Assembly: GCA_964431655.1 (NCBI GenBank)
Contig: CAYSKJ010000048.1
Location: forward strand, 1-19,499
Direction of reading: 5' to 3'
From: CAYMEV01 sp964431655 [NCBI: uncultured bacterium]
Lineage (GTDB): Bacteria; CAYMEV01
DNA: 19,499 nt
Shown here: positions 1 through 8,514 of the stretch, piece by piece
Layout: each line of letters begins with the position of its first letter
Numbering within the stretch: the first letter of the stretch is position 1
Position numbers and translations under genes: made by a program
The notes under the pieces: generated by a model
Databases searched by the model: none
Seen by the model: only the letters and a program-made list of their open reading frames with translations
Told to the model about the DNA's origin: nothing

Positions 1-1012
1 CATAATACTGTCCGCCATAGGTAAGCCTTCTGGAATTGCTTCCTCCGGCATCCATTATATATATATTCGGTATCCCTGCCCTGTCGCTGGTATATACGAT
101 ATTCCTGTCATTGGGGCTGAAACACGGGGATGTCTCAATACTTCTGGCAGTGGTAATCCTCTCGGCCTGTTTTGTGCTTAGGTCCTGTATTAGATATATG
201 TCGGTATTATTATTAATTGACATGGCAAAGGCTATTTTTTTACCGTCACTGCTGAAAGCTGGGGAACTCTTGGTATACCTGCTGCGGGTAATCTTTCTGG
301 TGTCTCCCGTCTCCATATTGCGTAAAAAGAGGTTCGGGTAGCCATCCTTGTATGAGATATAGACCAGCTGTTTCTGGTCATCCGACAGCCTCGGGCTGGA
401 ACTGATACTGCCGTCACTGGTTACCTGCATCATATTCCTGCCGTCATAATCCATAATTATAATCTCTTTTGAATTATCCTTTACCCAGACGGCAGTTATC
501 TTGCTGTTGGCTATCCCTTCTTCGCCTGTCAGAGCATAGGTAATATCATCGCTGAAGGTATGGACAAGCCTGCGGAAATTCTTTGCCGGCCCGGAGTATT
601 TTTTGCTTATAAGCCTTTCACCGCTGAAAGGATCTCTGACAAAGCCGTAAAGGCTTATATCACCGCCCCTGCTTTCTTCAATGTAGGCAAATATTACAGC
701 CCTAAGGCGAGTATGATAGGAAGGGTCATCCTTTATGTGATTTTTGTCCATCTTCTCTTCTTCTGTAAGCTCATTTTCCCTGTACACATCAAAGTATCCC
801 AGTACGCTTAAATCAAAGCCCAGGATATTGTCGCACTCTTTTGTAAGCCCGGTCATTTTCCCTTCAGCCCTGTCAATGGTGTTCATGAGCCCCACAGGGG
901 TTTTTCCGCTCCCTTGTCTTGATATGGTCAGGTAGACCTGGTCATCAATGGCATATAGCGCCGAAAATGCAAAAAGCAAAAAAACAAGGAAGCATAGGTA
1001 TTCTCTTTTCAT
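1..1012 (-). CDS. tolB: TolB, periplasmic Tol-Pal beta-propeller protein (3' end off window)
   Basis: The reading frame is open from ATG at 1012 down to the left edge, 337 codons, against about 430 for a full TolB, so the last blades are missing. It begins with a signal peptide (basic MKRE, then a hydrophobic run ending near SALYA). The N-terminal domain follows (about residues 22-170). PD40/WD40-like propeller blades start near residue 190, seen as repeated S-P-x-x-S-x-D-x-K/Q-x-I/L-x-Y/F patterns such as SSPAFSSDGKKIAF and TSPCFSPNDRNIVY, each followed by N/D-I/L-Y/F motifs. TolB links Pal to the inner-membrane TolQRA motor in the periplasm. It lies 12 bases downstream of tolA, and its Shine-Dalgarno AGGAG overlaps the tolA stop codon, so it is the last visible gene of the operon. 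pal would be expected beyond the edge; that is inference. Confidence 0.93.
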   Translation of the reverse strand, partial: MKREYLCFLVFLLFAFSALYAIDDQVYLTISRQGSGKTPVGLMNTIDRAEGKMTGLTKECDNILGFDLSVLGYFDVYRENELTEEEKMDKNHIKDDPSYHTRLRAVIFAYIEESRGGDISLYGFVRDPFSGERLISKKYSGPAKNFRRLVHTFSDDITYALTGEEGIANSKITAVWVKDNSKEIIIMDYDGRNMMQVTSDGSISSSPRLSDDQKQLVYISYKDGYPNLFLRNMETGDTRKITRSRYTKSSPAFSSDGKKIAFAMSINNNTDIYLIQDLSTKQAERITTARSIETSPCFSPNDRNIVYTSDRAGIPNIYIMDAGGSNSRRLTYGGQYY

Positions 1013-1024
1013 TAATTCAATCTC

Positions 1025-1648
1025 CTAAAAATTTTCAAACCGGAAAAACACTGTAAGCCTGTCGTTTTTGTAGTTGGAGGGCAAGGGAGGAAAGGGTTCT
1101 GACATCACTACAGCTTTCATGGCTGCCCTGTCAAAGTTATAGAATCCTGAGCTCTGCTCAAGCCTGACATTCTCAACCATCCCCTGCCTGTCTATCTGAA
1201 ACCTCACTATACATTCCATCCTGAAGGGCCTGTCTTCCGCGTTCCAGTTCCTGTAAACCTTGTCCCTTAGCAGGCCGAGATAGTAATTGCTTTCAAAATC
1301 CTTCTCCAGTACACTTACTGGTGCCTGAACAGGCCTGGGGTCTGTATTCTGTGGCAGTTCCTGCCTTGGGGCTGTCTCCGGCGTCTGTCTGGTGTTTATT
1401 GTACTTTTAGGCTGTTCATATTTTTCATCGGGTCTCCTGAACTCTTCAGCTTTCTTCTCCGGTGCCGGCTTTCTCGGTTTTTCAACAACCCTTGGAGCAG
1501 GCTTTGAAGATTTGGGTGCTTCGGATTCCACAAGGCTTGCCTTTATGAACCTGGGTGCCGGGGGCATATCGAGTTTTCTTGATGGCAGGAGTACAAAAAT
1601 TATGACCATTAAATGGAGTCCTACGGATACAATAAAACCGGATTTCAT
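1025..1648 (-). CDS. tolA: TolA/TonB-like energy-transducing envelope protein
   Basis: This 207-residue protein has the TolA/TonB plan. A single N-terminal membrane helix (residues 4-22) contains S8-x3-H12, the S-x3-H pattern by which TolA/TonB helices contact the TolQ/ExbB motor. A Pro/Lys/Glu-rich linker (about 38-110) follows. The C-terminal domain (about 118-207) is TonB_C/TolA type, with a K-V-Y-R-N-W start, V-R-F-x-I-D-R-x-G, and S-G-F-x-x-F-D-R-A-A. It would transmit proton-motive-force work from TolQR to TolB/Pal. It is much shorter than E. coli TolA (about 420 residues) because the long helical domain II is missing, as is common outside Enterobacteria. The start ATG overlaps the end of tolR by four bases and has an AGGAGAAG Shine-Dalgarno. 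The Tol assignment rests mainly on the neighbouring tolB. Confidence 0.88.
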   Translation of the reverse strand: MKSGFIVSVGLHLMVIIFVLLPSRKLDMPPAPRFIKASLVESEAPKSSKPAPRVVEKPRKPAPEKKAEEFRRPDEKYEQPKSTINTRQTPETAPRQELPQNTDPRPVQAPVSVLEKDFESNYYLGLLRDKVYRNWNAEDRPFRMECIVRFQIDRQGMVENVRLEQSSGFYNFDRAAMKAVVMSEPFPPLPSNYKNDRLTVFFRFENF

Positions 1649-2052
1649 TTTTTCTTCTCCTGGATAACAAGCCCTACTTCCTCAATTCCTGCCTGCTTTA
1701 TTTCATCCATCACCTCTATTACAAAGCCGTAGTCAACCTCCCGGTCTCCTTCTATAAGAACTCGGTACTCACGGTATTCCGAGGCCTTGTCGGCAACCTC
1801 TTTGCCGATATTTGATATAAATATGGGTTTTTTACCTATATAGATATTTTTATCCCTGGTCAGGGAGATTATAATGGATTTCACAGGGTCCTTTATGCTC
1901 CTGGAGGCTGTGGGCAGGTTCACGTCAATTCGGCTCTGAAGCAGGGGGGCTGTAATTATGAACATAATAAGCAGAGTAAGGGCAACATCAACCAGGGGGG
2001 TGACATTTATTTCGCTTAAAGGCTTGCGCTCAATGTTCGGGTTACTGTACAT
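1645..2052 (-). CDS. tolR: TolR/ExbD-family proton channel subunit
   Basis: This 135-residue ExbD/TolR protein has a short cytoplasmic head, one membrane helix (about 20-40) and a periplasmic domain. The family signature INVTPLVDV is at residues 15-23. Its Asp22 corresponds to the helix aspartate of TolR/ExbD (Asp23 in E. coli TolR) thought to carry protons. The C-terminal part includes the typical V-L-I-x-x-D-x-x-V-x-Y-x-x-V-x-x-x-M/I-D segment. With TolQ it forms the inner-membrane motor that drives TolA. The ATG lies inside the tolQ end (11-base overlap) and a GGAGAG Shine-Dalgarno sits about 8 bases before it, so translation is probably coupled to tolQ. Confidence 0.93.
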   Translation of the reverse strand: MYSNPNIERKPLSEINVTPLVDVALTLLIMFIITAPLLQSRIDVNLPTASRSIKDPVKSIIISLTRDKNIYIGKKPIFISNIGKEVADKASEYREYRVLIEGDREVDYGFVIEVMDEIKQAGIEEVGLVIQEKKK

Positions 2053-2824
2053 TTTTGAGGCTCTCCGTAATATTGTCCCTGCTTACAAAGAGGTACCTTT
2101 CAACAAGGCCCTGCACCTGGGAATTAAAGGACACCATTTCATTCTGCATCTTCCTGATGGTGTTCACCAGGTAATTATAGGAAATAACTGCAGGTATGGC
2201 AGTAATAAGGCCGGCAGCCGTGGTGATAAGGGCCTGTGCCAGTCCTGGAGCCACTGCGCTTATGGAAACTGAGCCCTGGAGCCCAAGGGCCTGGAAGGAA
2301 CTCATAAGCCCCCATACAGTCCCGAAAAGGCCGAGGAAGGGTGAAACACTCCCTGCTGTTGCCAGGATACCCAGAGATTTTTCAAACCTTGAAAGTATTT
2401 CTGAAGCCTCGCTGTTTGAAGCCCTTACAAAGGCATTGGTATAGAAGTTAAGGTCCTGGTTTATCCTCCGGTCCCTTTTTACTTTGAGCTGTTCCTTTAT
2501 CTCCAGCAGTCCGCTCAGGGAAGCCTTTGCCAATACATTATTCTTTGCCTTGGAGAATATGAGTATAAGGTCGCCGGGGCTTTTATCCCTCAGCCGTGTC
2601 CTGAAAAGCTTCTTGAATCGTTCGATATTCAGTTTATTTACAGTAAACTGTATGTACTTCTGAATAAATATCCCCCAGGAAAATATGCTTATAATAAGCA
2701 GAATCAGCAGTATTATCTTTGATACAGTCCCTGTCTGGTGTATCAGGGAAAATACAGCGCTGTCAAGGTTCATATCCGATCCGCCGGTTCCTGCGGCCAG
2801 AGCAATGTTAATAGCATTCATCAT
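2042..2824 (-). CDS. tolQ: TolQ/ExbB/MotA-family motor subunit
   Basis: This 260-residue protein has three hydrophobic segments spaced as in TolQ/ExbB: about 36-55, 151-174 and 197-218. A long basic cytoplasmic loop lies between the first two. The third contains the conserved ALITTAAGLITAIPAV stretch, whose Thr and Pro residues line the ion path in this family. It assembles as a pentamer around TolR and uses the proton gradient to move TolA. The gene begins with tandem ATG codons (2824 and 2821) preceded by AAGGAT, and I used the first. It is the first gene of the visible tol cluster and diverges from tldD. TolQ rather than ExbB is inferred from the downstream tolB. Confidence 0.92.
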   Translation of the reverse strand: MMNAINIALAAGTGGSDMNLDSAVFSLIHQTGTVSKIILLILLIISIFSWGIFIQKYIQFTVNKLNIERFKKLFRTRLRDKSPGDLILIFSKAKNNVLAKASLSGLLEIKEQLKVKRDRRINQDLNFYTNAFVRASNSEASEILSRFEKSLGILATAGSVSPFLGLFGTVWGLMSSFQALGLQGSVSISAVAPGLAQALITTAAGLITAIPAVISYNYLVNTIRKMQNEMVSFNSQVQGLVERYLFVSRDNITESLKNVQ

Positions 2825-2997
2825 GGCATTATCCTTACACTCATCCTATAGTTAAACAAGGGCGCCGGCAATATTGTTTCCTCTTTCCCTGCATGCCCTG
2901 TTTCTTTCCTTACAGTTTATTATCCAGTTTTTTTTTTGCAACTAATTTAATAATAATGTAGGCTTTCTTTTTGCATAATACAAAACAGGAGTGCTAT
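2825..2997. promoter_or_regulatory. Divergent intergenic region, tolQ / tldD
   Basis: These 173 bases separate two divergent genes and should hold promoters for both. I see no strong consensus pair on either strand. On the minus strand TTGCCG (about 2866-2871) and TATAGG (2845-2850) lie 15 bases apart, which is short and weak. On the plus side there is a run of ten T (2928-2937) followed by an AT-rich stretch with AATAAT-like hexamers near 2949-2957, but no good -35 at proper spacing. No operator-like palindrome or riboswitch fold is evident. Confidence 0.3.
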
Positions 2998-4368
2998 ATG
3001 AAGGCCTATATTGAGAACCTGATGAACAGGTACAGGAAAGAATGCGATTATCTTGAGATAAGGTATGAGGAAAAGGAATCTGCATCCGTAAGCTATGACA
3101 ATGGCTCTATTTCGGATATCAGCAATTCCCAGAGCCGGGGAATGGCTGTAAGAGCCCTGGTAAACGGGGGATGGGGTTTTGCTGCCTTTACCAACCCCTC
3201 CTACCTGGAACCCTATATTAAGGATGCCATAAAGCAGGCAGGGCTCATAGCGGGAGAACCCTTCTTTCTCGCAGAAGCCGAAACCGTATATGATGAGCTT
3301 ACGGTTGATGCAGATAATGATCCCAGAAACCTTCCCCTGAAGGAAAAGATATTTCTGCTGGACAGGTATAATGACATAATCACGAAATACAGAGACAAGG
3401 GCATTAAATCAAGGATAATATATTTCGACACCTTCCTTAAAAAGACCTTCCACAACAGCGAAGGAACTTATATATATACAGAATCGGCTGATATTGCAGG
3501 CAGTCTTGTTCCCATAGGGATAATCGGAAACAATGTCCAGAGCATTGGCGTCTCTTTCGGCTCATCCCTCAATTTTGACGTTGCCTACGGCCATGATGAT
3601 GATTTGGTGCAGAAGTGCGAGCTTGTCCTGAAACTTCTGAAAGCTCCCATCGTCAAGGGAGGAAAATATCCCGTAATACTTGACCCTGTCCTGACCGGCG
3701 TCTTCACCCACGAGGCCTTCGGCCACCTTTCCGAGGCAGACAATGTTTCCAACAACAAACAGCTGAGGGAGGTCATGGTCCTTGGCAGGGAATTCGGCTC
3801 AAAGGAGCTTAATATCTATGATTCCGGCCTTGTTGAAGGAAGCAGGGGCTACCTTAAATATGATGATGAAGGGGTTAGAACCCAAAAGACCTACCTTATA
3901 AGGGAAGGCAGACTTTCCGGCCGGCTTCATTCAAGGGAAACAGCGTCAAGGCTCTCGGAGGCTCCTTCAGGGAGTGCAAGGGCTGTTTCCTACAGCCATC
4001 CTCCCATACCCAGGATGCGCTCCACCAACATAGAAAAGGGTAACAGCAGTTTTCAGGATCTGATAAAGGATATAGACCTCGGGGTTTATGCCATTGATGC
4101 TAAAGGTGGCCAGACAAACGGCGAGATGTTCACATTTATGGCCGGATACGGCTATATGATAAGAAAAGGGGAGATTGCCGAGATGGTCAGGGATATAAAC
4201 CTCACCGGCAATGTTTTTGTAACCCTCAAGAACATAGATGCCGTAGGCAATGACCACACAATTCACGAATCCCCCGGGGGCTGCGGAAAGGGCGGGCAGT
4301 ACCCGCTCCCCGTATCCCATGGCGGGCCTCATATAAGAATACAAGATGTCACCGTAGGAGGAAGGTAA
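2998..4368 (+). CDS. tldD: TldD, zinc metalloprotease subunit
   Basis: This is the catalytic subunit of the TldD/TldE protease. In E. coli the complex matures microcin B17 and degrades CcdA, and it cleaves unfolded peptides in the cytoplasm. The zinc motif HEAFGH is at residues 238-243 (HExxxH). The third ligand, a cysteine, is C429 in the SPGGCGKGGQ motif near the C-terminus. It is 456 residues long against about 480 in E. coli. I chose ATG 2998 because CAGGAG lies 8 bases before it. An in-frame TTG at 2971 would add nine residues (starting HNTKQE) but has no Shine-Dalgarno and falls in the T-rich leader. tldE follows after one base, so the pair is one operon. No peptide or toxin-antitoxin substrate gene is visible beside it. 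Confidence 0.95.
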   Translation: MKAYIENLMNRYRKECDYLEIRYEEKESASVSYDNGSISDISNSQSRGMAVRALVNGGWGFAAFTNPSYLEPYIKDAIKQAGLIAGEPFFLAEAETVYDELTVDADNDPRNLPLKEKIFLLDRYNDIITKYRDKGIKSRIIYFDTFLKKTFHNSEGTYIYTESADIAGSLVPIGIIGNNVQSIGVSFGSSLNFDVAYGHDDDLVQKCELVLKLLKAPIVKGGKYPVILDPVLTGVFTHEAFGHLSEADNVSNNKQLREVMVLGREFGSKELNIYDSGLVEGSRGYLKYDDEGVRTQKTYLIREGRLSGRLHSRETASRLSEAPSGSARAVSYSHPPIPRMRSTNIEKGNSSFQDLIKDIDLGVYAIDAKGGQTNGEMFTFMAGYGYMIRKGEIAEMVRDINLTGNVFVTLKNIDAVGNDHTIHESPGGCGKGGQYPLPVSHGGPHIRIQDVTVGGR

Positions 4369-4369
4369 G

Positions 4370-5701
4370 ATGAAATATTTCTTTGAAATGGCAAAACAGA
4401 ACAATGTAGACAAATGGGACCTTTTCTATATAAACAGCATCACCAGGTCCTTAAGTTTTGAGGACACCAGACTTGAGAAGATTGATAATGCAAATTCCGA
4501 AGGCATTGGCATCCGGGTAATCAAGGATGGCAAGTCCGGTTTCAGCACCGCTCCGAGCTTTGATAACAGGGTTGAATGCCTTAAAAAAGCCATTGAAATT
4601 TCAAATTACGGCGAGGAGACAGGCCTGGAGCTTCCGGTCCAAAGCATAAACAGCCCTGATAACTACCTCAATCCGGAAATTGAATCCCTGAGCCTTGAAG
4701 AAATGTCTGAGCAGGGCAGACGGATCGTTGATTTCCTGAAAAGCAATGGACCGCGGTATATGCCCCATGCTACCGTGGCCAATGATGTTCACGAGGTCAG
4801 GGTTTACAATTCCAGCGGGCTTTCTTCAAGCTACCGCAAGAGCCAGTATGTCTCATTCTTCGGCTGTTCCCTGATTGAAGAGGGGAATTTCATAAAAAGG
4901 CATAAAGCCATAATAAAAAACGACAGGGATATCTATGATCAGAATATGCTTGAAAGGCTTATTCTTGAGATGGAAGCCCTTGAGAAAAAAGCGGAGGTAT
5001 CCAAAGGACTATATGATATTCTTTTTACGCCCAATGCAGTAATAAGCATCATGCTTGCATTCTGGAGGGGAATATCCGGCAGCTCCGTTGAGAAGGGCCT
5101 CTCCCCGCTTACAGGAAGGCTTACGGAGCAGATATTCGACAAGGCTTTCACTATCATCAGCGATCCCGCTGACATGTCCCTGCCCGACTGCATGCCTTTT
5201 GATGACGAGGGTGTAAAAACCCGGAAGGTCCCCATCGTTACCGGGGGGTACCTGGAAAACTACCTGCTTGACCTAAGGTCGGCCCATAAACTTAATATGG
5301 AACCCAACGGCCACGGACTGCGCATAAAAGGCCTTATGGGCGGGAAAACCCATGCCGCAGCCCCCTCTCCCACTCCGGTAAATCTTCAGATTCTTCCCGG
5401 AACTGCAGAGAAGGAGGAAATGGTAAAGGATATAAAAAACGGTATCATAATAGATGACATAATGGGAATACTTATGAGCAATCTCATATCAGGAGAGTTC
5501 TCAGGCAATATATCCACAGGTGTCAGGGTAGTAAACGGCAGGAGGACAGGCAGGGTCAAGGACTGCATGGTTTCGGGCAATATCTACGAGCTCTTCAAGG
5601 ATAATCTTATTGGAATATCCTCAAATGCCATGCCCTGCATAACCCTGGGTTTTTCCGGGATCATGCCCTATATTTATGTTCGGGATGTATTTATTTCATG
5701 A
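4370..5701 (+). CDS. tldE: TldE/PmbA, partner subunit of TldD
   Basis: This 443-residue TldD/PmbA-family protein lacks the HExxxH motif, as expected for the non-catalytic TldE (PmbA) partner. It shares the family fold: an N-terminal half with a G-I-G-I-R-V-x-x-D-G-K-S-G-F-S segment, and a C-terminal half ending in a G-x-F-S-G-N-x-S-x-G region followed by V-S-G-N-I-Y-E-L-F-K-D. The ATG comes one base after the tldD stop, with GGAGGAAGG just ahead inside tldD. Heterodimer formation with TldD is known for the family. It ends 16 bases before the convergent transglycosylase gene, with a hairpin between them. Confidence 0.92.
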   Translation: MKYFFEMAKQNNVDKWDLFYINSITRSLSFEDTRLEKIDNANSEGIGIRVIKDGKSGFSTAPSFDNRVECLKKAIEISNYGEETGLELPVQSINSPDNYLNPEIESLSLEEMSEQGRRIVDFLKSNGPRYMPHATVANDVHEVRVYNSSGLSSSYRKSQYVSFFGCSLIEEGNFIKRHKAIIKNDRDIYDQNMLERLILEMEALEKKAEVSKGLYDILFTPNAVISIMLAFWRGISGSSVEKGLSPLTGRLTEQIFDKAFTIISDPADMSLPDCMPFDDEGVKTRKVPIVTGGYLENYLLDLRSAHKLNMEPNGHGLRIKGLMGGKTHAAAPSPTPVNLQILPGTAEKEEMVKDIKNGIIIDDIMGILMSNLISGEFSGNISTGVRVVNGRRTGRVKDCMVSGNIYELFKDNLIGISSNAMPCITLGFSGIMPYIYVRDVFIS

Positions 5702-5712
5702 CAGGCTGATGC

Positions 5713-5730
5713 GGGGGCTATAATGCCCCC
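5713..5730. terminator. GC hairpin between convergent tldE and mltD-like genes
   Basis: GGGGGC (5713-5718) and GCCCCC (5725-5730) form a perfect six-pair stem around the loop TATAAT. ACAGG (5701-5705) and CCTGT (5729-5733) could form a competing outer pairing. The hairpin overlaps the stop codon of the minus-strand gene and follows the tldE stop by 11 bases, a good place for a two-way terminator. Neither side has a clear T-run, so it may be a weak or factor-assisted terminator rather than a classical intrinsic one. Confidence 0.4.
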
Positions 5731-6977
5731 TGTCCCGGGTAAATAAAGCTTGTTCCCTTTCTTACTATTCCGTTTCTATCAGGGTTGCCCAGGCTTCTGA
5801 CCGTGCTTTCAGGTATCTCAAGGTGCCTGACAAGGTCATCCACTGACATGTCTCCCTCCAGTATTACCTGGTTCCACTGGATAATATGCTCCTCATCAAC
5901 ATCATTAAGGTTGTAGACAGTATCCCTGTACAGGTTTATGGTATATCCCCCCTGCAAATAAGGGATTATTCCCTTTTTCAGGTCGGGGTTCAGAAAACTG
6001 AAATCAGCCTCGCTAATGGAAATATACTTCAAAAGGTCTTCAATCCTTATGGAAAAGGGTATGATGAGATGTTCAATATCCATAATGCTCTGGTCAAACT
6101 TTGTAAGGTCAACCTTATCAATGAGATAAACAAATGACCGGACATAATTAACTGTCTCTGAGGGCAGGAGGCCGGAGCTTAGAAGATGGGAAATATCACT
6201 GCTCCCGCATGTTTCAATCACCCGGGCAAGCCTTGTTTCACCGCAGTTATAAGCCGCCAGGGCCAGTTCCCATTTCTGAAACTTCTCATAGAGGTACTGG
6301 AGGTATTTTGCAGCAGCGCCGGCTGATGCAAAGGGATCAAACCTCTTGTCAGCCCAGTAATTTATAAATAATCCGCAGGACAGGCCGGTATTTTCCATGA
6401 ACTGCCACATTCCTGCCGCACCCTTGCGGCTGACTGCTGTTGAGTCAAAACCGCTTTCTATAAGGGGAAGGAGGCTGAATTCTGCAGGAATACCGTGTTC
6501 TTCCATTTCTTTTATGAAATAGGGAATATAAGGCCTGCCCACCATGTATACAGTATCAATAAAGCCTTTGGAAAGCCAGTTCCTTCCCCTGGCTATTTCC
6601 ATGGGAAAAAGGCTTTCAAGATTCCTGCTCCCGGACTTATCCCCGGGGGCCCATTTCTCATGATAATCGAGGCTTACTTTATCCCGGAGCTTAAAATTTA
6701 TCTTCAGGGCAAGCTCCATGAGCTCATTATAACGTCGGCTGTCCCTGGCTTCCTCCAGAAGCAGAAGGGCATTGTAAAGGCTGCTATAGGACATCTGGTA
6801 AAGCCCCAGCTCAAAATATCTGTCAGCTTCGCTTATATAGCTGTTTATTAGGGCAGTATCATCCTTTTTCACGGGCTGGCCTGCCGGATAATAAAGCCTT
6901 TCAGGCCTGCTGTAATAACATCCCCAGAGCAGGCAGGGCAAAAGCAGAACAATCATGAGCCTAAGGTAATTTCTCAT
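5718..6977 (-). CDS. MltD-like lipoprotein lytic transglycosylase (SLT domain)
   Basis: This 419-residue predicted lipoprotein has a hydrophobic leader ending in the lipobox LLWGC, with Cys20 as the lipidation site. An N-terminal helical part precedes an SLT/GH23 domain (about 145-265). That domain carries the three family motifs: PLIESGF with catalytic Glu174, GAAGMWQFM (186-194) and AAYNCGE (241-247). The last about 45 residues (SVDDLVRHLEIPESTV...G..FIYPG) resemble a degenerate LysM repeat. Such enzymes cleave the MurNAc-GlcNAc bond, giving 1,6-anhydro ends. The layout is closest to MltD, but with one weak LysM. An AAAGGAT Shine-Dalgarno precedes ATG 6977. The gene overlaps the end of the upstream gene by 17 bases and is the last of the operon. 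Confidence 0.88.
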   Translation of the reverse strand: MRNYLRLMIVLLLPCLLWGCYYSRPERLYYPAGQPVKKDDTALINSYISEADRYFELGLYQMSYSSLYNALLLLEEARDSRRYNELMELALKINFKLRDKVSLDYHEKWAPGDKSGSRNLESLFPMEIARGRNWLSKGFIDTVYMVGRPYIPYFIKEMEEHGIPAEFSLLPLIESGFDSTAVSRKGAAGMWQFMENTGLSCGLFINYWADKRFDPFASAGAAAKYLQYLYEKFQKWELALAAYNCGETRLARVIETCGSSDISHLLSSGLLPSETVNYVRSFVYLIDKVDLTKFDQSIMDIEHLIIPFSIRIEDLLKYISISEADFSFLNPDLKKGIIPYLQGGYTINLYRDTVYNLNDVDEEHIIQWNQVILEGDMSVDDLVRHLEIPESTVRSLGNPDRNGIVRKGTSFIYPGQGAL

Positions 6978-8514
6978 AATTTATCCTTTTTTCCAGCCTT
7001 GAGTCTTTTATGTAATAATCAGCCAGTACTCCGCTGAAATTCTGCGCTTTTTTCTCTATCATATCAATTATTCCGGCTATATCATAGCCTAAATAATAGT
7101 GCTTTCCGGCATGCCTGAGGCTGTGCAGCTGGACTGCCTGTTCTATCCTGGCAATCACGGGAAGATGGCTGAGCATATCCCTGTAGCGGAAACCCTTGAG
7201 TTTTGAAGCATATCCCCCGAGATCGTTCAGGAGAAATATCTGTTTTAAGCTTTCGAATTTTATCCAGTTGATGTCGTTCATCCTTAAATATATGTCCTCA
7301 GGAGTGCCGTCAATAATGATGTATTCTATCCGGGCCTTTTCATGCTCAGGGATATGGCCCGCCCGCTCAGCCATAATAAGGGGATACTCAAGCATGTTCA
7401 GGATATCATGCTTCTGCTGCCAGTCCTGGAGGAGCACCAGAGTTTTTTTGCTGTTTATATCAGGCCAGTATTCCAGAAGACCTCTGACTTTGTCCCTTAT
7501 ACCGATAAAAGGCTGGATAATATTGGCACTTTCATCTGTCCCGAGGCTTTTTACAGGGATATAGAACCGGGATGGGCTCCGTTTTTCATCCCTGTCCGTA
7601 ATTTCATACCTTACCAGCCTGCTGTCCTGATTTTCCATGCTGATTTTCCTGCCCTGCCTTTGAAAATATGCCTCCATTCCCTCCCTGAGAGAAAGGTGTT
7701 CCGAATTTTCACCAGGGCTGTCGACATTAATAAAAATATAAAGAGGCATGTCCAGGAAGGCTTTTCTCAGATCCCGGTAGGATGTCCCGGTTATTATTCT
7801 TTTGCTGTAAAGCTTTGAAAGGTAATCGAGCCCCTCCCGTGCCATCCTGCTCTCATAGTAATACCCCAGCACCCTGTCTATAATCTCCCTCCTTGGCGGT
7901 ATATCGAAAAAACTCAGTTCTCTCAGAATTTCCATGTCCTGAATTTCGTAAAGCAGGTCCATGTCATCAAAACTGCGTATCATGCCGGCAATTTTTTCCA
8001 TATCCCTTAAAACCAGGAGTATCTTCATGTAATGCATGCGGTAGGCCTGGTATTCAATATTTGACAGCCTGTTGATATTCAGCCTCCTCAGCATCCCCAG
8101 GGCATCCTCATACTGCTCTTTTTCCATAGAATAAAAGGCCCTGTAAAGGGGGAAGACCCTGTCCCTCTCTTCTGAGATGTCCATAAGCTGGATGAATTTC
8201 TCCCGTCTGCAGAAATATGCCAGCGCTGCATACTTCCTGTCGGCAATATCCTCAGCAAACCCGGATAAAAGAAAAAGACTGCAGGCATCCTCGAGGTTAT
8301 CTCTGAACAGCTCAATAAATGCGCTGTTTAAGATATACCGGCTTTTTGAAATCCTTCTTGAATTATAGTCCTGCAGGTTCGCCTCCACAGCTTTTTCATA
8401 ATTATTGCTGTACAGGAAGTAATCGGAGGGCATAAGGGCACTGCCTGCCAAAAGGCAGACCAGTACCAGGAATATTGCCTTTAGGTATTTATTTCTTTTT
8501 CCTGTATCTTCCAT
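6961..8514 (-). CDS. Exported helical protein of unknown function (TPR-like)
   Basis: I do not recognise this 517-residue protein. Residues about 11-30 are a hydrophobic export signal or anchor after a basic N-terminus. Residues about 30-260 are strongly helical, with weak TPR/SEL1-like spacing of A-L-x-x-F/Y and Y-E-x-A-L-x-x-L patterns. The rest is mixed and charged, with no motif I know. Its place between an ASH-repeat protein and an MltD-like transglycosylase suggests a periplasmic envelope role, perhaps as a scaffold or regulator of the enzyme; this is inference. The ATG lies 26 bases inside the upstream gene with no Shine-Dalgarno, so translation probably depends on coupling. No cysteine lipobox is visible, so it is not an obvious lipoprotein. 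Confidence 0.75.
   Translation of the reverse strand: MEDTGKRNKYLKAIFLVLVCLLAGSALMPSDYFLYSNNYEKAVEANLQDYNSRRISKSRYILNSAFIELFRDNLEDACSLFLLSGFAEDIADRKYAALAYFCRREKFIQLMDISEERDRVFPLYRAFYSMEKEQYEDALGMLRRLNINRLSNIEYQAYRMHYMKILLVLRDMEKIAGMIRSFDDMDLLYEIQDMEILRELSFFDIPPRREIIDRVLGYYYESRMAREGLDYLSKLYSKRIITGTSYRDLRKAFLDMPLYIFINVDSPGENSEHLSLREGMEAYFQRQGRKISMENQDSRLVRYEITDRDEKRSPSRFYIPVKSLGTDESANIIQPFIGIRDKVRGLLEYWPDINSKKTLVLLQDWQQKHDILNMLEYPLIMAERAGHIPEHEKARIEYIIIDGTPEDIYLRMNDINWIKFESLKQIFLLNDLGGYASKLKGFRYRDMLSHLPVIARIEQAVQLHSLRHAGKHYYLGYDIAGIIDMIEKKAQNFSGVLADYYIKDSRLEKRINYEKLP

Noticed and set aside
2918-2926. Possible DnaA box TTATCCAGT in the tolQ-tldD gap
   Set aside because: It is a single site with two mismatches to TTATCCACA and no neighbours, far from dnaN; not enough for an origin or regulatory claim.
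2971-2997. TTG at 2971 as the tldD start
   Set aside because: It has no ribosome site and lies in the T-rich leader, while ATG 2998 has CAGGAG at ideal spacing and matches the family N-terminus.
2998-5701. tldD-tldE as part of a peptide-antibiotic or toxin-antitoxin cluster
   Set aside because: No small precursor peptide, cyclodehydratase, transporter or toxin gene is nearby; the neighbours are envelope genes, so this looks like the stand-alone housekeeping pair.
7342-7818. 158-residue plus-strand frame within the unknown 517-residue gene
   Set aside because: The minus-strand frame is longer, has an export signal and fits the operon; the plus-strand translation looks like random composition.
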